Shown: positions 1 to 5,665 of the stretch, piece after piece
Numbering within the stretch: position 1 is the first letter of the stretch
How the letters are laid out: the number at the start of each line of letters is the position of its first letter
NCBI GenBank assembly: GCA_017999235.1
Contig: JAGOBN010000120.1
Location: 1-9,102 of the forward strand
DNA: 9,102 nt
From: Anaerolineales bacterium
GTDB taxonomy: Bacteria; Chloroflexota; Anaerolineae; Anaerolineales; UBA6663
Direction: 5' to 3'
Notes under the pieces: model-generated
Told to the model about the DNA's origin: nothing
Seen by the model: only the letters and a program-made list of their open reading frames with translations
Databases searched by the model: none
Translations under genes and position numbers: made by a program

Positions 1-99
1 GGCAAGGTCAGTAAGGAGGTGTCTTTCGGCCCACACCCTCACCCTGCGCCTACGTTCACCAATATTGCCTTTTTTTGAAACGTAGAAAGGACCTTCCTC
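1..99 (+). promoter_or_regulatory. 5' leader of the permease gene, with inverted repeat
   Basis: This leader holds no gene. A perfect 7-base inverted repeat, CTACGTT (50-56) and AACGTAG (79-85), flanks a 22-base spacer that contains a run of seven T's (70-76). It could be an operator or a weak stem-loop. An AAAGGA Shine-Dalgarno (86-91) lies eight bases before the ATG at 100. A consensus-like AAGGAGGT at 13-20 has no start codon at a usable distance. I see no convincing -35/-10 pair and no purine-riboswitch core. Confidence 0.3.
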
Positions 100-1479
100 A
101 TGGCAAATGCTTCGCAAAAAGTCTACGGCTTCCTGCCGGAAGACACGCCCTCGCTGGGGGCTATGCTCAGCCTTGGTTTCCAGCAAGTGCTGACCATGTT
201 CCCGGCTACCGTCCTCGTCGCCATCCTGACCAAATTTGATATCGGCGTCACCCTGATGGCCAGCGGCATCGGCACTATCATTGCCCTGCTGGTCTCCCGC
301 CGCAAGATCCCCATGTACTACGGCTCCAGCTTCAGCTACATCTCGGTCGTGGTGACGACCATGAGCCTGTACGCCAAGGACTGCTTCTCCGATCCGGCCA
401 TCACCTACTGCCCGGAAGGTGTCCAACTGGTGCAGGTCGGCATCATCGGCACCGGTATCTTTGAAATTCTCCTCGGCCTGCTGATCGTGCGCATCGGCAA
501 AGACGCCCTGGACCGCGTCCTGCCGCCCGTGATCACCGGCAGCATGGCGATGGTGATTGGTATTGCCCTGGCCGGCGCCGCGCTCGGCATGGCCGGCGCG
601 AACTGGACGATCGCCCTCATCACCCTGTTTGCCACCGTCGCCTTCTCGGTCTACCTGCAGAACCGGGGCCTGCTCGGCATGCTCCCGATCCTGTTTGGCG
701 CCATCGTCGGCTATGTGGTCGCCATCCCCATGGGCCTGGTGAGCTTTGACGCGGTGGCCGCCGCGGATTGGTTCCGCATCCCGGCCTTCACGATGCCGGC
801 CTTCACCAACCCGAACGCCTGGGCGGTGGTCTTCAGCATCACGCTCATCGCCATCGCCACGGTGCCGGAAAGCACCGCGCACCTGTATCAGATGAGCCTG
901 TACATTGACGCGCTGGCCAAGGACCTGGGCCGCGCGCCGATCGAGATCAAGAAGCTCATCGGCCTGAACCTGGTCGCCGACGGCGCCGACGATATCGTGG
1001 TCGGCTTCCTGGGCGGCTGCGCGGGCACCAACTACGGCGAGAACAACTCGCTGATGGCCATCACCCGCAACTACTCGACCGCCGTGCTGATGACGGCCGG
1101 CGCCATCGCCATTGTGCTGGGCTTCATCGGCAAACTGGCGGCCCTGATCAACACCATCCCGGTGGCCGTCACCGGCGGCCTGGCCATCTACCTCTTCGGC
1201 GTCATCGGCATGCAGGGCGTGGCCCTGATCCAGTCCGAAAAGGTCAATCTGTTTGAGCCGCGCCAGCTCGCCGTCGGCGCGACCATCTTGATCTGCGGCA
1301 TCGGCGGCAACCTGGCCCTGGCCAACGGCCTGTTCCCGCTCCCGATCCCGGTGCTGTTCCCCGACGGCATCCCGGCCATCGTCTTCGCCGCCATCATCGG
1401 CATCGTGATGAACACGCTCTTCCTGCTCGTCCCGCCCAAGCTCTTCGGCGTCCAGGAACGCGAGAACATCAACCTCTAA
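100..1479 (+). CDS. NCS2-family nucleobase permease (uracil/xanthine permease family)
   Basis: This is an inner-membrane secondary transporter of 459 residues, the normal length for NCS2 (UraA/XanQ fold, 14 membrane segments), and it is almost wholly hydrophobic. The first helix has GFQQVLTMFPATVLVA (26-41), matching the family's Q-H/LxMFGATVLVP region, but with Gln29 where UraA-type proteins usually have His. The TM8 substrate glutamate is present in VPESTAHL (E257). TM10 reads TNYGENNSLMAITR, with E314 in the Y-G-E-N context typical of uracil-type members; xanthine permeases usually have a Phe-Ser-Gln-Asn motif there. The start is the ATG at 100, preceded by AAAGGA. A strong hairpin follows the gene, so it may be transcribed partly apart from the hydroxylase genes behind it. 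The family is secure. The substrate (uracil, thymine, xanthine or another base) is not. Confidence 0.9.
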   Translation: MANASQKVYGFLPEDTPSLGAMLSLGFQQVLTMFPATVLVAILTKFDIGVTLMASGIGTIIALLVSRRKIPMYYGSSFSYISVVVTTMSLYAKDCFSDPAITYCPEGVQLVQVGIIGTGIFEILLGLLIVRIGKDALDRVLPPVITGSMAMVIGIALAGAALGMAGANWTIALITLFATVAFSVYLQNRGLLGMLPILFGAIVGYVVAIPMGLVSFDAVAAADWFRIPAFTMPAFTNPNAWAVVFSITLIAIATVPESTAHLYQMSLYIDALAKDLGRAPIEIKKLIGLNLVADGADDIVVGFLGGCAGTNYGENNSLMAITRNYSTAVLMTAGAIAIVLGFIGKLAALINTIPVAVTGGLAIYLFGVIGMQGVALIQSEKVNLFEPRQLAVGATILICGIGGNLALANGLFPLPIPVLFPDGIPAIVFAAIIGIVMNTLFLLVPPKLFGVQERENINL

Positions 1480-1490
1480 GCTTCAATGAC

Positions 1491-1533
1491 CACGGACCCG
1501 GCCGGCGTTTGTCCCCGGCCGGGTCCGTGTTTT
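1491..1533 (+). terminator. Intrinsic-terminator-like hairpin between permease and hydroxylase genes
   Basis: The arms at 1491-1505 and 1515-1529 pair perfectly over 15 bp of mostly G and C, with a nine-base loop (1506-1514). Four T's follow (1530-1533) before CCC. The short T-run makes it a moderate rather than ideal Rho-independent terminator. It begins 11 bases after the permease stop codon and ends just before the AGGAGG Shine-Dalgarno (1537-1542) of the next gene. No promoter is evident between them, so it may act as a partial terminator that lowers downstream expression, or as a 3'-end stabiliser after processing. Confidence 0.6.
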
Positions 1534-1547
1534 CCCAGGAGGCGGTT

Positions 1548-2438
1548 ATGCACACCCCCCATCCAGCCCTCCCCGAGTTTGACTACGTGAAGCCGGCCTC
1601 GCTGAGCGAGGCCAGCCAATTCCTGGCCCAACACGCCGGCCAGGCTCGGCCCTTCATGGGCGGCACCGACACCTTCGTGCGGATGCGCGACGGCTTTTGG
1701 AAAGACAACTATCTCGTCGACGTCAAGCACCTCGACGGGTTAACCGTTCTAAGCTTTGACCCGGCCGCCGGCCTGACCCTGGGCGCGGCCGTGAACATGA
1801 ACCGCGTCATCGCCGACCCGGCCGTGCAGGCGCATTACCCCCTGCTGGCCGAGGCCGCGCGCAGCGTGGCCAGCTACCAATTGCGCTCGCGCACTACTAT
1901 CGTCGGCAATATCTGCAATGCCTCGCCGGCCGGCGACACGCTGGGCGCCTGCCTGGTGCTGGGCGCCCGGCTGAGCGTGCACGGCGTGGCCGGCGTTCGC
2001 GAGCTGGCGCTGACCGATTTCTTCCGCGGCCCCGGCAAGACCGCGCTGACGCCCGGCGACATCGTCACGGCCGTGCGTTTCCCGGTCCCGCCCGCCGGCG
2101 CGGCCGGCCGCTACATCAAGCTCGGCCGCAACGCCCTGAGCGACCTGGCGATCGTGGGTGTGACCGCCTTCGCCAGCCGCGACGCCGGCGCCGCGTCCGG
2201 CTTCCGCTTCCAGATCGCCCTGGCCTCGGTGGCGCCGACCCCCTTGCTGCTGACGCCGGCCGCCCTGATGGATGCGCCGGTGACGGAGGCCGCGCTGGCC
2301 GAGGCCGCCGAAGCCACCGCCACCGCGATCCAGCCCATTGACGATGTGCGCGGCTCGGCCGAATATCGCCGGCTGATGGTGCGCAACCTGACCCGGCAGG
2401 CGCTGACTGATGTCTGGCGCCGGAGCGCGGCGGCCTAA
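1548..2438 (+). CDS. Molybdenum hydroxylase FAD-binding (medium) subunit, xanthine dehydrogenase family
   Basis: This 296-residue subunit of a three-part molybdenum hydroxylase should hold FAD and hand electrons from the [2Fe-2S] subunit to NAD+ or another acceptor in the cytoplasm. It has the usual layout of CoxM/XdhB-type proteins. The first FAD motif, FMGGTDTF, is at 36-43. The second, GNICNASPAGDT, starts at G120. A CO-dehydrogenase-flavoprotein C-terminal domain follows. I see no inserted cysteine cluster of the kind that carries a [4Fe-4S] centre in 4-hydroxybenzoyl-CoA reductase. I chose the ATG at 1548 because AGGAGG (1537-1542) sits five bases ahead; an upstream TTG at 1509 lies inside the terminator-like hairpin. 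The stop codon falls in the loop of a small stem (2429-2445), and the next gene starts 19 bases on. The specific substrate cannot be read from this subunit. Confidence 0.9.
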   Translation: MHTPHPALPEFDYVKPASLSEASQFLAQHAGQARPFMGGTDTFVRMRDGFWKDNYLVDVKHLDGLTVLSFDPAAGLTLGAAVNMNRVIADPAVQAHYPLLAEAARSVASYQLRSRTTIVGNICNASPAGDTLGACLVLGARLSVHGVAGVRELALTDFFRGPGKTALTPGDIVTAVRFPVPPAGAAGRYIKLGRNALSDLAIVGVTAFASRDAGAASGFRFQIALASVAPTPLLLTPAALMDAPVTEAALAEAAEATATAIQPIDDVRGSAEYRRLMVRNLTRQALTDVWRRSAAA

Positions 2439-2445
2439 AGCCGCC
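2429..2445 (+). other. Stem-loop with the FAD-subunit stop codon in its loop
   Basis: GGCGGC (2429-2434) pairs with GCCGCC (2440-2445) around a five-base loop that contains the TAA stop (2436-2438). The Shine-Dalgarno of the next gene follows at 2448-2452. A near-identical element ends the DUF4404 gene at 5629-5646. In such GC-rich DNA it may be chance. Confidence 0.35.
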
Positions 2446-2457
2446 CCGGAGGCCCCC

Positions 2458-2928
2458 ATGTCCCTGCATCAAATCACTTTCACCATTAACGGAGAGCCGG
2501 AGCGCGCGACCGTCCCCTCCAACTTGACCCTGCTGCAGATGCTGCGTGAGACGCTGGCGCAGACCGGCACCAAGAACGGCTGCGCGGCCGGCGAGTGCGG
2601 GGCCTGCACCGTCCTGCTCAACGGCGAACCCGTCAATAGCTGCATGGTGCTGGCCGTGGAGTGCGCGGGCGCCGCGATCGTCACGGTGGAGGGCCTGGCC
2701 CACGACCACCAGCTCGATCCGCTGCAAGCCGCGCTGCTGGAGGCCGGCGGCGTGCAGTGCGGCTTCTGCACGCCGGGCGTGCTGATTTCAGCCCGCGCCT
2801 TGCTCAATCGCAACCCGCATCCCACCGATCACGATATTCGCGACGCGCTGGTGGGCAACCTGTGCCGCTGCACGGGCTACGCGCGCATCATCGCCGGGAT
2901 CAAGGCCGCCGCGCAAGCGGCCGGCTAA
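2458..2928 (+). CDS. Molybdenum hydroxylase [2Fe-2S] (small) subunit
   Basis: This 156-residue iron-sulfur subunit carries two [2Fe-2S] clusters that relay electrons from the molybdenum centre to FAD. The N-terminal plant-ferredoxin-like domain has C42, C47, C50 and C62 (C-x4-C-x2-C-x11-C). The C-terminal helical domain has C101, C104, C136 and C138 in the QCGFCTPG and LCRCTGY motifs. Q100, just before the first of these, matches the family glutamine that contacts the molybdopterin. All eight ligands are present, so the chain should be functional. The ATG at 2458 is chosen because GGAGG (2448-2452) lies five bases ahead and the protein then begins like its relatives. An in-frame ATG at 2410 would overlap the preceding gene by 29 bases and add 16 untypical residues. 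The Mo subunit follows after 13 bases, which suggests co-translation. Confidence 0.95.
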   Translation: MSLHQITFTINGEPERATVPSNLTLLQMLRETLAQTGTKNGCAAGECGACTVLLNGEPVNSCMVLAVECAGAAIVTVEGLAHDHQLDPLQAALLEAGGVQCGFCTPGVLISARALLNRNPHPTDHDIRDALVGNLCRCTGYARIIAGIKAAAQAAG

Positions 2929-2941
2929 GCAGGAGGTCAGC

Positions 2942-5317
2942 ATGTCCCAGACAAAACCGGCTTCAGACGGCACGCCGCGCGGCCCCGTGGGCCAGAGCGT
3001 GGCCCGGGTGGACGGCCGCGACAAGGTCACGGGCGCGGCCCAATTCGCGGACGATATCCAGTTCGGCCCCGGCCTGCTGTATGCGCGCATCCTGCGCAGC
3101 CCGCACCCGCACGCGCTCATCAAGCGCCTGGATGTCACCGCCGCCCGCGCGCTGCCCGGCGTCAAGGCCGTGGTCACGGGGGACCAGACGCCCGGCTTTA
3201 TCGGGCTGTATTTGCAGGACCGGCACATCTTCTGCCGCGACCGGGTGCGCTACGTGGGCGACCCGGTGGCCGGCGTGGCGGCCGTGGACGAAGCGACCGC
3301 CGAAAAGGCGCTGGCCCTGATTGAGGTGGAGTACGAAGTCCTGCCGGGCGTGTTCGACCCGGAGTACGGCGCGCGGCCGGAGGCGCCCATCCTGCATCCG
3401 GAGCTGGGGCAATATGAAGCCGCCAACTTCATCTTCCCCCAGCCGGGCACCAACATCTCCAACCATTTCAAGATCCGGCGCGGCGACGTGGCCGGCGCCT
3501 GGAGCCAGTGCCTGAGCGCCGGCGGCGCCGTCATCGAGCGCACCTACCGCGTGCCGCACATCCAGCATGTCCCCATCGAGCCGCACGTGGCCGTGGCCAA
3601 GTGGGACTCCCAAGGCAAGATCACGCTCTGGGCCAGCTCGCAATCGCCTTTCGCGCAACGCAACCTGATCGCCAAGGCCCTGCACATTTCGCAAAGCCAG
3701 CTGCAAGTCATCGCCCCCTACGTGGGCGGCGGCTTTGGGGCCAAGGCCGGCGTGAGCATGGAAGCCTTAGCCGTGGTCATCGCCGGCGCCGCCCACGGCC
3801 GCCCGGTGAAACTGCGCCTGACCCGCGAGGAGGAGTTCGTCACCACCTTCGTGCGCCAGGGCCTGGTGGCGCACTTCAAGCTGGGCTGCGACGCTGCCGG
3901 CCGGCTGCTGGCGCTGGAGAACACCTATTACTGGGACGCCGGCGCCTACACCGAGTACGGCGTGAACATGACTCGCGCCGGCGGCTACAGCGGCACCGGC
4001 CCGTATGACGTCCCCAACGTCAAGGTGGACAGCATCTGCGTGTATACCAACCATCCGGTGGGCGGGCCGATGCGCGGCTTTGGCATGCCGGAACTGCACT
4101 CCGGCCTCGAACAGGCCATGGATGACCTGGCGCGCACCATCCAGCTGGATCCGGTGGAGTTCCGCCGGCGCAACTGCATCCGCGGCGGCGACACGGTGGC
4201 CACCGGCATGACCATGCATCCCACCGGCCTGCCGGAATGCATTGAGAAAGCGGCGGCCGCCATCCATTGGGGCCACAAAGCCCCGCCCAGCGCCCCCAAC
4301 AAGCGGCGCGGCAAGGGCCTGGCCATGATGTGGAAGGCGCCGGCCATGCCCCCCAACGCCGGCTCCAGCGCCCGCGTCCAGTTCTCCGAGGATGGCACCC
4401 TCACCCTGAGCGTGGGCGGCCAGGAGATCGGCCAAGGCACCTTTACCGTGATGGCCCAGATGGCGGCCGAGGCCCTGGGCGTGCCGTACGAGTGGGTGAA
4501 GGTGGCCGGCCCGGTGGACACGGACTTCAGCCCGTACGAGTGGCAGACCGTGGCCAGCCGGCTCACCTGGAGCATGGGCAACGCCGTCAAGGCCGCGGCG
4601 CTGGACGCGCGCCGGCAGGTGCTGGAGATGGTGGCGGAAGCCTGGCACGAAGACCCGAACGACCTGGACATCGTGGACGGCCAGGTGGTTTCCTACAAGA
4701 CCGAAGAGACGCGTTCGCTGAAGGACATCGTGATCTACGGCCTGCCCCGGCCGGACGGCACGGGCTGGGTCGGCGGGCCGGTGTTCGGGCGCGGCAGCTT
4801 CATGCCCACCTACGTCACCGGCCTAGACGCCGAGACCGGACAAGGGCCGCGTGCGGTGGTCCACTACACCACCGGCGCCCAGGCGGTGGAAGTGGAAGTG
4901 GACCTCGACACCGGCCAGGTGGAAGTGCTGCGCGGGGTCTCCGCCTTCGACGTGGGCAAGGCCATCAACCCGGAGATGGTGAAAGCCCAGATGGAGGGCG
5001 GCCTGGTGCAGGGCATCAGCACGGCTTTCTTTGAGAGCCTGCAGCTGAAAGACGGCCGGGTGCGCAACCCCAGCTTTGTGGATTACCGCATCGCCACGGC
5101 CGCCGACACGCCAGCCCAGATGGAAGCCATCATCGTCGAGGTGCCGCAGGATGACGGCCCGTGGGGGGCGCGCGGCATCGGCGAGCACTCCATGGTGCCC
5201 ACCATCCCGGCCATCGCCAACGCCATCTTTGACGCGGTGGGGGTGCGGATGGACGCGCCGCCCTTCACGGCTGAGAAAGTCTTTCTGGCCATGCGGGCGG
5301 CCGGTGTGGTCAAATAG
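2942..5317 (+). CDS. Molybdenum hydroxylase molybdopterin-binding (large) subunit, xanthine dehydrogenase family
   Basis: This 791-residue catalytic subunit should bind the molybdopterin cofactor and hydroxylate a carbon next to ring nitrogen, or an aldehyde, using water. Visible motifs, in order: GGGFGAK (262-268), GPMRGFGMPE (375-384), QEIGQGT (494-500), and GARGIGEHSM, with E748 as the probable catalytic base glutamate. Judged by remembered alignment to bovine xanthine oxidase, R345 could match Arg880, R378 Arg912 and F380 Phe914. The Glu802 position is Ala269. The active-site loop is neither the Cys-Ser-Phe-Arg type of form I CO dehydrogenase nor the Gly-Ala-Gly-Arg form II type. AGGAGG (2931-2936) lies five bases before the ATG. 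The gene order FAD, FeS, Mo is that of coxMSL. No XdhC/CoxF-like cofactor-maturation gene is in the window. The family is secure; the substrate could be a purine, a pyrimidine or another N-heterocycle. Confidence 0.93.
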   Translation: MSQTKPASDGTPRGPVGQSVARVDGRDKVTGAAQFADDIQFGPGLLYARILRSPHPHALIKRLDVTAARALPGVKAVVTGDQTPGFIGLYLQDRHIFCRDRVRYVGDPVAGVAAVDEATAEKALALIEVEYEVLPGVFDPEYGARPEAPILHPELGQYEAANFIFPQPGTNISNHFKIRRGDVAGAWSQCLSAGGAVIERTYRVPHIQHVPIEPHVAVAKWDSQGKITLWASSQSPFAQRNLIAKALHISQSQLQVIAPYVGGGFGAKAGVSMEALAVVIAGAAHGRPVKLRLTREEEFVTTFVRQGLVAHFKLGCDAAGRLLALENTYYWDAGAYTEYGVNMTRAGGYSGTGPYDVPNVKVDSICVYTNHPVGGPMRGFGMPELHSGLEQAMDDLARTIQLDPVEFRRRNCIRGGDTVATGMTMHPTGLPECIEKAAAAIHWGHKAPPSAPNKRRGKGLAMMWKAPAMPPNAGSSARVQFSEDGTLTLSVGGQEIGQGTFTVMAQMAAEALGVPYEWVKVAGPVDTDFSPYEWQTVASRLTWSMGNAVKAAALDARRQVLEMVAEAWHEDPNDLDIVDGQVVSYKTEETRSLKDIVIYGLPRPDGTGWVGGPVFGRGSFMPTYVTGLDAETGQGPRAVVHYTTGAQAVEVEVDLDTGQVEVLRGVSAFDVGKAINPEMVKAQMEGGLVQGISTAFFESLQLKDGRVRNPSFVDYRIATAADTPAQMEAIIVEVPQDDGPWGARGIGEHSMVPTIPAIANAIFDAVGVRMDAPPFTAEKVFLAMRAAGVVK

Positions 5318-5326
5318 ACGTATCCG

Positions 5327-5343
5327 CCGGGGGCTGGCCCCGG
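5327..5343 (+). other. Small GC hairpin after the hydroxylase operon
   Basis: CCGGGG (5327-5332) pairs with CCCCGG (5338-5343) over a five-base loop in the 47-base gap between the large subunit and the DUF4404 gene. No T-run follows, so it does not look like a complete intrinsic terminator. It could stabilise a transcript end or have no role. Confidence 0.25.
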
Positions 5344-5364
5344 TCACTCAGTCTGGAGGCCGCG

Positions 5365-5640
5365 ATGGACCGTCAAGAATTGCACACCTTGTTGGAGACC
5401 CTGCACACCCAGCTGCAATCCGCCGCGCCCGTGGCGCCGGAGGACCGCCAACTGCTGCAAGATCTCGAGCGGGATATCCAAGGGCTGTTGACCGACGCGC
5501 GGGCCGGCGGGCCGGCCGTGACGGACACCCCCGGGTTGGACCGCCTGCGCCAGGCCATCCAGCAGTTGGAAGTCTCGCATCCGTATCTCACCCTGGGGCT
5601 GAACCAGCTCCTGGACACGCTCAGCCGCGGCGGCCTGTAA
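5365..5640 (+). CDS. DUF4404-family small helical protein, function unknown
   Basis: This 91-residue soluble protein has no signal peptide or membrane segment. It resembles the DUF4404 family as I recall it. An N-terminal amphipathic helix begins RQELHTLLETLHTQL (3-17). A D/E-rich second helix (about 27-43) has EDRQLLQDLERDIQGLL. After a Gly/Pro/Thr linker comes the C-terminal signature, with V-S-H-P near residue 70 and a final LLDTL helix. The ATG at 5365 has GGAGG (5355-5359) five bases ahead, so it is well translated. It sits between the hydroxylase and decarboxylase modules on the same strand, 25 bases before the carboxyltransferase gene, so it probably shares the latter's transcript. No catalytic residues are recognisable. 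A role as a small structural or interaction partner is possible but unsupported. Confidence 0.75.
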   Translation: MDRQELHTLLETLHTQLQSAAPVAPEDRQLLQDLERDIQGLLTDARAGGPAVTDTPGLDRLRQAIQQLEVSHPYLTLGLNQLLDTLSRGGL

Positions 5641-5662
5641 GCCGCCCGGCCAAGGATGGCCG
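5629..5662 (+). promoter_or_regulatory. Tandem small stem-loops at the DUF4404 stop / mmdA ribosome binding site
   Basis: The first stem pairs GGCGGC (5629-5634) with GCCGCC (5641-5646), and the TAA stop of the DUF4404 gene (5638-5640) lies in its loop. The second pairs CGGCC (5647-5651) with GGCCG (5658-5662), and its loop AAGGAT is most of the Shine-Dalgarno of the next gene, whose ATG is at 5666. The two stems are directly adjacent. The arrangement could couple the end of translation of one gene to the start of the next, or could be incidental to high GC. Confidence 0.35.
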
Positions 5663-5665
5663 CGT

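Noticed and set aside
13..20. AAGGAGGT as the ribosome binding site of an additional gene
   Set aside because: No start codon at a workable distance opens a credible reading frame before 100. It may be a remnant or chance.
1..99. Purine riboswitch upstream of the permease
   Set aside because: The conserved three-way-junction core and loop motifs are not visible in this short leader.
1509..1547. In-frame TTG start for the FAD subunit at 1509
   Set aside because: It lies within the loop region of the terminator-like hairpin, lacks a Shine-Dalgarno and adds residues not typical of the family. The ATG at 1548 has AGGAGG at ideal spacing.
2410..2457. Upstream ATG at 2410 for the [2Fe-2S] subunit
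   Set aside because: It would overlap the FAD subunit end and has no good Shine-Dalgarno. The ATG at 2458 has GGAGG and gives the standard N terminus.
1749..2459. Long minus-strand open frame (236 codons) opposite the FAD subunit
   Set aside because: Its translation is low-complexity (Gly, Arg, Ala, Gln, His) with no family motif, and the + strand gene has clear motifs. Such shadows are expected in GC-rich DNA; those at 2963-3706, 3767-4648 and 6419-7225 are rejected for the same reason.
2661..3320. Plus-strand open frame of 219 codons across the FeS/Mo subunit junction
   Set aside because: It is Arg/Ala/Pro-rich, out of frame with both recognised genes and without any domain.
2942..5317. 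Carbon monoxide dehydrogenase large subunit
   Set aside because: The active-site loop reads P-M-R-G-F-G and lacks the form I Cys-Ser-Phe-Arg or form II Gly-Ala-Gly-Arg motif.
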